64,000 nucleotides of DNA, taken from Plantactinospora sp. KBS50. GTDB taxonomy: Bacteria > Actinomycetota > Actinomycetes > Mycobacteriales > Micromonosporaceae. Where the stretch lies: positions 4,344,001 through 4,408,000 of the forward strand of contig NZ_CP022961.1 of assembly GCF_002285795.1 (NCBI RefSeq), written 5' to 3'. Shown here piece by piece: positions 30,505 through 38,073 of the stretch; the stretch's first letter is position 1; the number at the start of each line of letters is the position of its first letter. The notes beneath the pieces were generated by a model, which saw nothing but the letters and a program-made list of their open reading frames with translations, ran no database searches and was not told where the DNA came from. The position numbers and the translations under genes were made by a program.

Positions 30505-31928
30505 GCGCTCCGCTCCCGGACCAGATGATCGAATCTGAGCAACCGGTGGGCCTCGTGGGCGGGCCCGAAGTGCAGCTCCCAGGCCGCGTGCGAGGCCATC
30601 CCCGGAATGGCCGAGTCGTGGCCGGGCTCCACCGGCAGGCAGGGTCCGCCGCCCGGCCCGACGACCCAGATCGGACGGTCCCCACGATTGGCCACCGTAA
30701 GCCGGCCGGACCGGTCGAACCACAGGGTCGCCACGCCGCGCTCCGCGTCGCCGTCCGACGCCATCGCGATCCGGGCCGACACTGCCGTCTGGATCTGCTG
30801 CTGCACCAGCAACGCCTGCGTGGGCGGCCCGGTGACGGGTGCTCCCCCGCCCTGCGCCGGCACCTGGGTGAACACACGCGCCACGAGGGCGGGCGGGGCC
30901 GGGTCGGAGCACCAGGGGCAGGCCGGCTGATTTCCCAGGTACGAGCCGGAGCAGCCGGCGCAGGTGAGAGTCATATCGGCTGCCTCGTACAGCTTGGTGC
31001 GCCACTCGCCCACGGTCGGACGGGCAGCCGGGTCGGCCAGCCCCGCCTCGAACGTGCGCGCCGCGAGCGCCCGCAGACCGGGCGTCAGAACCAGGTCGCG
31101 GGCATGGCCGAAGCTCGCGCGGTTGGCGGGATCGGTTGGATGGTCCACCCACGGCAGCTCGCCGGCGAACGCCCGTTCCTCCAGCTCCGGTTCGCCGTCG
31201 TAGACGAGGTCACCGATGAACGGGTGCAGCACCGCAAGCGTTTCGAAGGCCATGACCCCGAACGCGAAGGCGTCGCTGAGGCTGGAGACGCCGAGCCTGC
31301 CGGTGAGAACCTCCGGCGCGGCATACCCGGGCGTGACGTAGGCGGACCCGCGGACCTCGGACATGACCGCGATGTTGTCCAGGTCGATGAGGTAGACGTG
31401 CTCGCGATCGAGGTGCGCGGAGACCATCACGTTGACCGGCGAGGGGTCGCCGTAGCACAGGCCCCTGGCGTGCAGCCCGGACAGCCCGGCCGCGGCCCGG
31501 CCGAGGAGACGCAACCGGCGTCGCAGCCCGCCCGTCCGGGTGTACCACCGGAGCACCTCGGTCGCGCCGCTGGGCGCGACCAACTGCCGCAGGGCCACCA
31601 TGTCGGCGAGCATCGCCATGGTGTATCCAAGGTGCGGCGGCTTCAACAGGGTCAGCGGGCGAGCCAGCGGCAGGTGGTCCAGATCGAGTTGGCGTACCAC
31701 GCGGAGTCGAGCGGCAAGCCGCTCGGCGGCCTGCTGGTCGCGACTGTGCAGCACCTTGACGGCGATCCGGCCGCCGGCCGCCTCCCACACCTCACCCTGC
31801 CCGCCGGCCCCGAGCCGGCGTGTCAATTCGATGGGCTGGTCGTCCTCCGTCCGCACGACGATCTGAAGTCCGTTGGTGTTCCAGTTCGGGTCGTTCGTCC
31901 GCACCGTACGCAGCTCCCCCGCAGACAT
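30501..31928 (-). CDS. Protein kinase-like protein with zinc ribbon
   Basis: 475 residues. Glycine loop RRLGAGGQGEVWEAAG (about 36-50), lysine in IAVKVLHS (57), catalytic loop LCYGDPSPVNVMV (about 158) and magnesium loop YLIDLDNI. The usual H-R-D-x-K-P-x-N is Y-G-D-P-S-P-V-N and D-F-G is D-L-D. Asp and Asn are kept, as in kinases found with TerY-type vWA proteins, but the catalytic Lys is absent. The APE-like segment PGYAAPEVL is intact. After the kinase domain comes a zinc ribbon CAGC...CPWC (about 321-338) and a C-terminal beta-rich domain (about 345-475). It starts 2 bases after the vWA stop. Probably a phosphorylation switch for the operon; target unknown. Confidence 0.78.
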   Translation of the reverse strand: MSAGELRTVRTNDPNWNTNGLQIVVRTEDDQPIELTRRLGAGGQGEVWEAAGGRIAVKVLHSRDQQAAERLAARLRVVRQLDLDHLPLARPLTLLKPPHLGYTMAMLADMVALRQLVAPSGATEVLRWYTRTGGLRRRLRLLGRAAAGLSGLHARGLCYGDPSPVNVMVSAHLDREHVYLIDLDNIAVMSEVRGSAYVTPGYAAPEVLTGRLGVSSLSDAFAFGVMAFETLAVLHPFIGDLVYDGEPELEERAFAGELPWVDHPTDPANRASFGHARDLVLTPGLRALAARTFEAGLADPAARPTVGEWRTKLYEAADMTLTCAGCSGSYLGNQPACPWCSDPAPPALVARVFTQVPAQGGGAPVTGPPTQALLVQQQIQTAVSARIAMASDGDAERGVATLWFDRSGRLTVANRGDRPIWVVGPGGGPCLPVEPGHDSAIPGMASHAAWELHFGPAHEAHRLLRFDHLVRERSA

Positions 31929-31930
31929 CG

Positions 31931-32590
31931 TCAGTTCATGAAGCCCATCAGGTCATCGTTGGTGATCCGGCCGCTGCGTACCTGGGTCGTCACGGTGGCG
32001 GTGACCCAGTCGAAGTACCGCGTCAGCTCATGCACCTCGTCCGCCCGGCCCACCTTGATCAGCGGGTTGTCGATGAAGGCGTCCAGCACCGCGAACGCTT
32101 CGCCGTCCATCTCCTGACCGACGCCGACCGCCAGGCGGAGCGCCTTGGCGCCCCGCTCGGAGGCGAGCAAGCGCACCAATGGCTGCTGCCACTGATCGGT
32201 GGGAATTCCGTCGGAGACGAGGACGAGCGTCGGCCGGAACGCCCGGCGGGGCACGAAGGCGTCGTCGGCGAGGAGGTCGGTCACCACGTCGAGCGCCGCG
32301 CCGAGAGGAGTCCGCCCGGCCGCCGACATGTCCTGCCAGCGCACCTCACTCGCCGGTGCCAGCGGATGGTGCAGGGTCGCGCCGCGACCGCCGAAGGTGA
32401 CCACACCCGCCCAGAGCTCCCCCCGCAGGGAATCTTCGGCGGCGAAGGCCCGGATCATCGTCGCGACGGCCTGGTTGAGGACGCCGATCTTCCCGTCATC
32501 CGCCATGCTGCCGCTGACATCGGCCAGAATCAGTACGGGCAGCGGGCGGGGGCGTTGGGCCATTACCCGGGCGGGCGGTGCGTCGACCAC
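31931..32590 (-). CDS. TerY-like vWA domain protein
   Basis: 219 residues forming a single von Willebrand factor A domain. The metal-binding MIDAS motif D-V-S-G-S-M is at residues 24-29, with the later Thr in the AAGRTPLGAAL segment and Asp in LVLVSDGIPTDQ. The C-terminus RITNDDLMGFMN is helical. The GTG start at 32590 was chosen because GGAG lies 5 bases upstream; an ATG 9 codons further in has no ribosome site. vWA proteins of the TerY type pair with kinases (and often a PP2C phosphatase, absent here) as phosphoprotein-binding scaffolds. It is the first confidently coding gene of the six-gene operon. Confidence 0.78.
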   Translation of the reverse strand: MVDAPPARVMAQRPRPLPVLILADVSGSMADDGKIGVLNQAVATMIRAFAAEDSLRGELWAGVVTFGGRGATLHHPLAPASEVRWQDMSAAGRTPLGAALDVVTDLLADDAFVPRRAFRPTLVLVSDGIPTDQWQQPLVRLLASERGAKALRLAVGVGQEMDGEAFAVLDAFIDNPLIKVGRADEVHELTRYFDWVTATVTTQVRSGRITNDDLMGFMN

Positions 32591-32598
32591 GAATACTC

Positions 32599-32877
32599 CT
32601 ACGTCACTCTCTGGCGTCCATCCACATGGAACATCGCAGGATGCGCCTCGCATTCGATTCGGTCAAGGCATCCGAACCGAGAGTTGCTCAATGCTGGTCC
32701 ATCGAGCGCAGCGATCGCCTCCCTCACCAGCTCAGGTTCATGGGCTACCAGCACGTGCGAAACCCGGCGTGCACACGCCCATCTGCCAGGGATTACACCG
32801 GGAATCGGCCAGTGCCAGCCTCCCGCCTTGGCCGGCCCTGATGAACCCTCCGCCCATCGCGGCGAACAGGATGTCAA
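32599..32877 (-). CDS. Possible small leader protein (uncertain)
   Basis: An open frame of up to 92 residues ending in TAG at 32599, whose stop overlaps the ribosome site (GGAG) of the vWA gene. The last 50 residues (HVLVAHEPELVREAIAAL and ECEAHPAMFHVDG) look protein-like, but third-position GC is much lower than in the neighbouring genes and no family is recognised. An internal start near the middle is possible. Its tight spacing to the vWA gene is the main support. Confidence 0.28.
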   Translation of the reverse strand: MTSCSPRWAEGSSGPAKAGGWHWPIPGVIPGRWACARRVSHVLVAHEPELVREAIAALDGPALSNSRFGCLDRIECEAHPAMFHVDGRQRVT

Positions 32878-33177
32878 ATATCCGTCACATTGACTCGCGT
32901 CGCCCGAACGTCAGCTCGTCGTCGATGCCGGCGCCGGGCTGCTGCCCATACACGCGACCTGCTGGCCGCCTCGGCCGGCTACCGATCTACCGATCTACCG
33001 ATCCAGGTTCTCAGGTCAGGGGCAGGAAGATCCTTCCACCGGTTCCGGCAATGCCGCGGCTACTGCCATGACCACGAACGTTGACGGTGTTGGGTGACAC
33101 GGCGTCCGGGCTGTCGGCCGAGCGGGTCGCCGTCAGGAAGTCCGGTTCGGGACGTATTTTGCGCGGCCTACGATTCG
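32878..33177. other. Intergenic region, no gene seen
   Basis: About 300 bases between the vWA operon and the disrupted GNAT gene. No open frame with coding-like codon use was found. A short direct repeat CCGATCTACCGATCTACCGAT occurs near 32980-33002. This stretch should contain the promoter of the six-gene operon, but no convincing -35/-10 pair could be picked out. Confidence 0.4.
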
Positions 33178-33273
33178 GTGGTGGGTTCCTCGCTGACTGT
33201 TCGCTTGGCCCGGGTCGAGGACATCGCCCAGATGGCGTGTCGGAACGTGTCAAGGGATTGAGGCCAGCGGGAG

Positions 33274-34269
33274 TTAAGCGGCGTGTGGTTGCGGCTCGGG
33301 TTTGTTGATCCAGACCTGTTCGGGCAGGTCGAGGATCTTGGGTAGTAGCCGGGTGGCGCCGAACCGTTCCGGGTGCGTCGTGCGGGCTGCGGTGAGGGTG
33401 TCCTCGCGGTTGGCGCGGACGGTGTGGTGACGGCCGTGGTGGACGTCGGCGGGGGTGTGCATGCCGATCCCGGAGTGCCGGTGGGCGTGGTTGTACCAGG
33501 TCACGAACTCGGCCATGAACGCCCGCGCCTGGGCCAGGGACGCGAACCGGTCCGGGAAGACCGGCGCGTACTTCAACGTCTTGAACCATGCCTCGCTGTA
33601 CGGGTTGTCGTTGGAGGTCTTCGGCCGGGAGTGCGAGCGGGTGACCTGAAGGTCTTCGAGTAGGTCAGCGACCGATTTCGAGGTCATCGAGGTGCCCCGG
33701 TCGGCGTGCACGACGTGCGGGACACCATGGGTGCCGAACACCTCGCGCATCATCGACTCCGCCAGGGGTCCGGACTCGCGGGCGTGCACGCGGACACCGA
33801 TGATGTACCGGGAGTAGATGTCGATCATTACGTAGGCGTCGTAGTAGACACCCTTGACCGGTCCGGCAAGCTTCGTGATGTCCCAGGTGTAGACCTGCCC
33901 CGGCCGGTCGGCGATCAACTCGGGACGCCGCCTGGCGGGGTGCCGGGCCTGCCGGCGACGCTCGCGGACCTGCTCGTGTTCGCGTAGGAGCCGATACATG
34001 GTGGCGATCGAGCCCACGTAGACGCCCTGGTCCAGCAACGCCGCGTAGATCTGCGCCGGGGCGGCGTCGACGAACTCCGGGCTGTTCAACAGCCGCAGCA
34101 CCTGCCCGCGCTCACTCGGGGTGAGCGCGTTCGCCGGCGTCCGCCGGGCCGGTCGCGACGGTGTCGGCCGGCGCCGGTCCCGGTCCGCGCTGGACCGGGC
34201 GATCCCGGTCATCGCCGCCGCCTGCCGAGTCGTGGTACCGGTGCTGGTCAACTCCCGGTAGGCGGCCAT
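33274..34269 (-). CDS. IS3-family transposase OrfB (DDE integrase)
   Basis: 331 residues with an N-terminal helical region and a retroviral-type integrase core: first Asp in YTWDITKLAG, second in VHADRGTSMTS, and Glu in NPYSEAWFKTLKY. HRHSGIGMHTPADVHHG is the usual C-terminal IS3 signature. The ATG at 34269 overlaps the OrfA stop as ATGA, instead of the more common programmed -1 slip. The gene is complete, so the element may still be active. Confidence 0.88.
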   Translation of the reverse strand: MAAYRELTSTGTTTRQAAAMTGIARSSADRDRRRPTPSRPARRTPANALTPSERGQVLRLLNSPEFVDAAPAQIYAALLDQGVYVGSIATMYRLLREHEQVRERRRQARHPARRRPELIADRPGQVYTWDITKLAGPVKGVYYDAYVMIDIYSRYIIGVRVHARESGPLAESMMREVFGTHGVPHVVHADRGTSMTSKSVADLLEDLQVTRSHSRPKTSNDNPYSEAWFKTLKYAPVFPDRFASLAQARAFMAEFVTWYNHAHRHSGIGMHTPADVHHGRHHTVRANREDTLTAARTTHPERFGATRLLPKILDLPEQVWINKPEPQPHAA

Positions 34270-34715
34270 CAGCGCTTGCCGAGCCCGAACACGTCCGGAC
34301 CGTCCGGCTCGCTCCTGGAGATGTCCTCCAAGAGCTCTCGCGCTTTTCCCATGATCGTCAACGCCGTCTCGGTCCGCGCCAGCCTCGCCTGCGCCTGCGC
34401 CAGTTCCCGCCGCAGCCGGGCGATCTCCGCCTGCTCCGCCGACGGCCGCCCGACCGTCTCCCCGGCCGGTTTGCCCTGCAACAGGCCGGCGTCACGGGCC
34501 CGGCGCCACTCCGACATCAACGACGAGTACAAGCCCTCCCGCCGCAGGAACGCCCCGCCCTCACCGGCCGCGACGGCCTGCTCATACCCGGCCAGCAACT
34601 CCAGCTTCTGCCCCGGCGTGAACGACCGACGTGCCCGCGGCCCACCCGAACGCGGACCCTTCCCACGACTCATGACCCCATCCTGAGCCACAACCATCTC
34701 AACAGCAGTAGTCAA
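34269..34715 (-). CDS. IS3-family transposase OrfA (helix-turn-helix)
   Basis: 148 residues, or 134 from the internal ATG at 34673 (MSRGKGPRSGG). The N-terminal RRSFTPGQKLELLAGYEQA region with LYSSLMSEWRRARDAG forms a helix-turn-helix. A leucine-zipper-like coiled coil (AEQAEIARLRRELAQAQARL) follows, as usual for OrfA. The stop overlaps the OrfB start. Confidence 0.85.
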   Translation of the reverse strand: MTTAVEMVVAQDGVMSRGKGPRSGGPRARRSFTPGQKLELLAGYEQAVAAGEGGAFLRREGLYSSLMSEWRRARDAGLLQGKPAGETVGRPSAEQAEIARLRRELAQAQARLARTETALTIMGKARELLEDISRSEPDGPDVFGLGKR

Positions 34716-35277
34716 CGAATCTCGATCCTGAACTCGCCCTGTCCAGCGGACTTGCTATGAACCGCTGGCCTCAACTCACCCTGACAGACAGGGTGTGTGC
34801 ATGTTCGGTGCTGGCAGGAGACGTATCGGGGACTCATGTCGGATGCGGTGCTGGATGATCCGGGTTTCCCGGCTGCTCGGGAGCGGTTCTGGACTGCCGC
34901 TTTGACCGATGAGCGCTATCGCGAGAACCGGGTGGCTGTGGCCGAGCGGGCGGGCGAGTTGATTGGGATCGCGATGTCGGGGCCGCCGCTGGACGCTGTG
35001 GGGGCGTGGGCGTGGCAGCTGTATGTGCTCTACGTGTATGCGGCCAGGCACGGCACGGGTGCTGGGGGTGCGTTGTTGCAGGCCGTCATCGAGCCGGCGG
35101 AGTCGGCGGGGCTGTGGGTCGCCGATCCGAACCCTCGCGCGCAGGCGTTCTACCGCAAGCATGGTTTCTCTGGCGACGGGACGGCCCGGGTCGAGGACGG
35201 CGTGCGGGAGATTCGCATGGTCCGCGACGTGCAGCGCCGTCGCTGATGCTGTGAACGATGACGTTTGGAGTCTTGGG

Positions 35278-36036
35278 TCAGGCTGCCCGGGTGGCGGGTT
35301 GGCCCCAGCGTTGTTGGCGTTCGCTGCGGATGCGGGCGCGTTCGCGGCGTTGGGCGGCCAGGATGTCGGGGTGGCGGGCGTTGGCGTTGCGCCAGTGTAG
35401 GTATCGGTGCAGGTGGCGGGTCAGCGTTGGGTGGTTCGGGTGGTTCGAGCCGGCGATCACAAAGGCGCGTAGGGGCCCGAACTGGGCCTGGATCGGGTTG
35501 GCCCAGGAGGCGTAGGTCGGAGTGAAGCAGAGTTCGACCTTGTGCCGGGCCGCCCACGACCGGATCTTTCGGCCTTTGTGCGCGGACAGGTTGTCCAGGA
35601 TCACGTAGATCGGCGCGCCGTCCGGCCGGGCGGCGCGGATCGACTTGAGCGCCGCGAGGGTGTTCGCGGCGCTCTTACGCCGCCGCATGACGCCCCAGAG
35701 TTGGTCGTTGCCGACGGAGTAGCAGCCGTGGAACTGCCGGACCCCGTGCAGCTTGTGGTAGTTCGCGGGCAGTCGGTGCGGCTGCCCGGCCGGCGCCCAC
35801 CCGACCCCTGCCTGCGGCCGGATCACCAGGGGACCGAACTCGTCGAACGCGAACACCCGCTGCGGGAGACGTCTGCTGATGTACTCGATTCGGGCGAGTT
35901 TGGCGTCACGATGCGGGTCGGTGGACTCCTTCCACGTCTTGGTCCGTTGGAAGGTGATCCGATGCCGGTGCAGGATCTGCTGCAGTCGTTCCCGCCCGAT
36001 CCGGATCCGCCGATCGCAGTTAGCCTCGGCCCTTCG
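35278..36036 (-). pseudogene. IS630-family transposase, 5'-truncated
   Basis: The open frame (from 36036 after an in-frame TAA; no proper start) encodes RIRIGRERLQQILHRH and TWKESTDPHRDAKLARIEYI. The DDE core follows: FAFDEFGPL (Asp), VILDNLSAHKG (Asp), FTPTYASWANPIQAQFG (Glu replaced by Gln in the usual N-x-x-E position). The N-terminal DNA-binding half is missing. The truncation point lies next to the 3' end of a group II intron. The remnant converges with the 3' piece of the GNAT gene. It is unlikely to be active. Confidence 0.72.
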
Positions 36037-36083
36037 TTAAGGGCTGTCCAAGGTGTGGGCCGGGAACGAAGAAGTGCCTTGTC

Positions 36084-36119
36084 GGGTGGCCGGAGGGAGT
36101 CTCACCCTCCGGCTCCCAC
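36084..36119 (-). ncRNA. Group II intron domain V hairpin
   Basis: On the minus strand, GTGGGAGCCGGAGGG pairs with CCCTCCGGCCACCC around a GTGAGACT loop. This is the short, highly conserved catalytic hairpin expected 50-150 bases after the reverse transcriptase stop, and it contains the AGC-type start of domain V. The position and shape support an intact ribozyme 3' half. Confidence 0.65.
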
Positions 36120-36166
36120 AGATCCCGGCGTGAACCTCTCGGCTCACCGGGCTCTTGTCATCCTGA

Positions 36167-37423
36167 TCACCAGACGGTGGAGAGCGAGGTGACCCATCTC
36201 CAGTGGGCGAACAGGCTCCGTCGCTTCTCGACGGTTCGTCGCCAGTGCTGGAGGGCCTTCTTCTTGCTCCGCAGCCGTTTGAGCTTCCGACGGAGGAAGC
36301 GCATCAGGTAGGCGTTGATGCGTTCCAGGAGCGGGTGCAGTTTGGAGCGGTAGAACGCTCCGTAGTACTGCATCCAACCCCGCACGATCGGGTTGATCCA
36401 GCGCGCGAGATCGGCAAGGGTCAAGTTCGTCTTGTAGTGCAGCTTCCACGAGCGCACCGTCGCGTTCATCTTCATCTGGGCCGCGTCGCTGCGCGCCGGT
36501 AGGAACCCGTTGAAGGTCTGGCCCCGCCGGTTACGTGCTCCACGCTGCCGAAATGTGAAACCGAGGAACGTGAACGATGTGTGCTCATACGAGCCTCGCC
36601 GGTTGCTGTCCTGGCAGTAGACGATCCGGGTCTTGTCCGGATGCAGTTGCAGGCCCACCTGCCGCATCCGCTCGGCGATCGCGTCCCGCACCTGGACGGC
36701 ACGGGCCTCGGTGCGACAGTGCACCACCGCGTCGTCGACGTAGCGGGCGAACTCGACGTCCGGGAACGTCCGTGCCAGCCACGCATCCAGCGCGTAGTGC
36801 AGAAACAGGTTCGCCAGCGCGGGTGATACCGCAGAACCCTGCGGGGTTCCCCGCTCCCGACGGATCACGGTCCCGTCCGCGGTGACCATCGGCGCGGCCA
36901 GCCACCGCTTCACATACAAGATGATCCACGGCTGGTCGGTGTTGGCCTCCACGGCTTTGACCACGAGATCCCACGGGACGCTGTCGAAGAACTTAGCGAT
37001 GTCCATGTCCACCACCCAGTTCATCCGCCAGCAGCGTTCCTTGGTCCGCTCGACTGCTTGCAGCGCCGACCTGCCAGGACGATAGCCGTAGGAGTCGCGG
37101 TGGAAGATCTGCTCCATCCGCGCTTCCAGCCTCGCCGCGACCACGGTCTGCGCTACCCGGTCCCCCACCGACGGCACCCCCAACGTCCTGGTGCCCCCGG
37201 CCTTGGGGATCTCCACCGCTTTGACCGGCGGGGGAAAGTAGCTCCCCGACGACATCCGATTCCAGATCTTGTACAGGTTGTTCTGCACATCCTGCTCAAA
37301 ATCGGCGATCGACTGTCCGTCGATCCCAGCGGCACCCTTGTTGTCCCTGACCTTCTCCCACGCCCACCAGACCTCCATCTTGGAGATCTCGAACGGCTTG
37401 CCTGGTGACTGCTGCTCGGCCAC
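36167..37423 (-). CDS. ltrA: Group II intron reverse transcriptase/maturase
   Basis: 418 residues. Reverse transcriptase blocks are in order: AAGIDGQSIADFE, YFPPPVKAVEIPK, RTLGVPSVGDRVAQ, YGYRPGRSALQAVE, VVDMDIAKFFDSVPW, GTPQGSAVSPALANLFLHYALD, ARYVDDAVVHC (YVDD active site), and LHPDKTRIVYC. The thumb and maturase helices (FTFLGFTFRQRG, LARWINPIVRGWMQYYGAF) follow. No HNH endonuclease is appended, so insertion would use single-stranded or replication-fork targets. The GTG at 37423 has GGGGAGGAG upstream. Confidence 0.9.
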   Translation of the reverse strand: MAEQQSPGKPFEISKMEVWWAWEKVRDNKGAAGIDGQSIADFEQDVQNNLYKIWNRMSSGSYFPPPVKAVEIPKAGGTRTLGVPSVGDRVAQTVVAARLEARMEQIFHRDSYGYRPGRSALQAVERTKERCWRMNWVVDMDIAKFFDSVPWDLVVKAVEANTDQPWIILYVKRWLAAPMVTADGTVIRRERGTPQGSAVSPALANLFLHYALDAWLARTFPDVEFARYVDDAVVHCRTEARAVQVRDAIAERMRQVGLQLHPDKTRIVYCQDSNRRGSYEHTSFTFLGFTFRQRGARNRRGQTFNGFLPARSDAAQMKMNATVRSWKLHYKTNLTLADLARWINPIVRGWMQYYGAFYRSKLHPLLERINAYLMRFLRRKLKRLRSKKKALQHWRRTVEKRRSLFAHWRWVTSLSTVW

Positions 37424-37917
37424 CCGACTCCTCCCCGACCCGAACCGGGCCCGGTTGATCGAATCTCCGAACCACGAATGACCTGGCCCCTTCGCTCCAC
37501 CCCCACCGCGTCAAGCAGGAGCTTCACCACTACTACGGGCCAGTCCGCCAGCGTCGCCGCATCGGTACTCAGCCCCTCCCGGAGCTACCGGTCGGAACGC
37601 TCCCTCTCGCCGCCCGATCACCCGGACAGCCGTATCGGCTCCGCCTTCCCACGTTCCACGTGAAAGCCGCAGATCGAGCTCGCGCCGCCTATATGCCGGA
37701 CACCACCTGGCCAGTAAGTGGGTAGCCGCCAGACTCATCCCAGAGCAGATCAGATGCCCCGGTTTCGATGTCGACCATTCTCCCTTTCGACACTTCACAG
37801 GCTGTGACACAACGCCTTCTCGATCCCCACCTGACACTTGAACAGCGCCTTTTCCACCTCGCTCACCACGACGGTCTTCAGCCAACGCAGCAGGTGGCGG
37901 TTTGAAGCCTCCCCCAC

Positions 37918-38073
37918 AGGGCGACTCCGAGGGGCCAAACCCTCATCTTCCACGCAGCACCGCTTCCGAAAATCTACCTACATAGATCTCCTTCCGCGCG
38001 CGTGGCACACCTGATCAGGGAGAATAGGGCTTGTCGAGAGTCCTGTTAACCCGTCACGGAAGGCACTTGCTGA
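37918..38073. other. Gap between group II intron and IS1380 transposase
   Basis: This 156-base stretch holds the upstream exon of the intron and presumably the left end of the IS1380 element. No coding sequence or clear inverted repeat was recognised in it. Confidence 0.4.

Larger units (their letters stand above)
33248..34786 (-). mobile_element. IS3-family insertion sequence inside a GNAT gene
   Basis: Imperfect inverted ends start TGTCA (33248 on plus; complement of 34786). A perfect 13-base inverted core TTGAGGCCAGCGG lies at 33258-33270 and, inverted, at 34762-34774. The element carries two overlapping minus-strand transposase genes. No clear target duplication is visible; a few bases between each end and the resumed GNAT reading remain unexplained, so the exact ends may be off by several bases. 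Confidence 0.78.
33181..35246 (+). pseudogene. GNAT acetyltransferase gene split by an insertion sequence
   Basis: The 5' piece (GTG 33181) encodes SSLTVRLARVEDIAQMACR and stops being GNAT-like at about 33243. The 3' piece resumes at 34797 with VHVRCWQETYRGLMSDAVL and runs to 35246, containing the acetyl-CoA loop region (ARHGTGAGGALLQAVIE) and the C-terminal NPRAQAFYRKHGF. Joining the two gives a normal GNAT N-terminus (QMACR-VHVRCWQETYRG), so the gene was intact before the IS3-family element at 33248-34786 inserted. The 3' piece could be translated alone from GTG 34797, but it would lack the first strand and helix. Substrate unknown. Confidence 0.8.
36040..37917 (-). mobile_element. Group II intron (approximate ends)
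   Basis: On the minus strand a ~490-base structured leader (from about 37917, GTGGGGGAGG) precedes a reverse transcriptase gene. After the gene comes a domain V-like hairpin at 36084-36119 and a probable domain VI reaching about 36040. The leader contains conserved-looking elements (GTGTCGAAAGGGAGAATGG, GAAACCGGGGCATC, GAGCGTTCCGACCGG) of the kind found between domains I and IV. Both exact splice boundaries are uncertain. The downstream exon is the IS630 remnant; the upstream sequence could not be matched to the same transposase. Confidence 0.65.

Noticed and set aside
33011-33589. 192-residue minus-strand frame crossing the left end of the IS3-family element
   Set aside because: It spans the IS boundary and is Pro/Arg-rich with no family resemblance; composition artefact.
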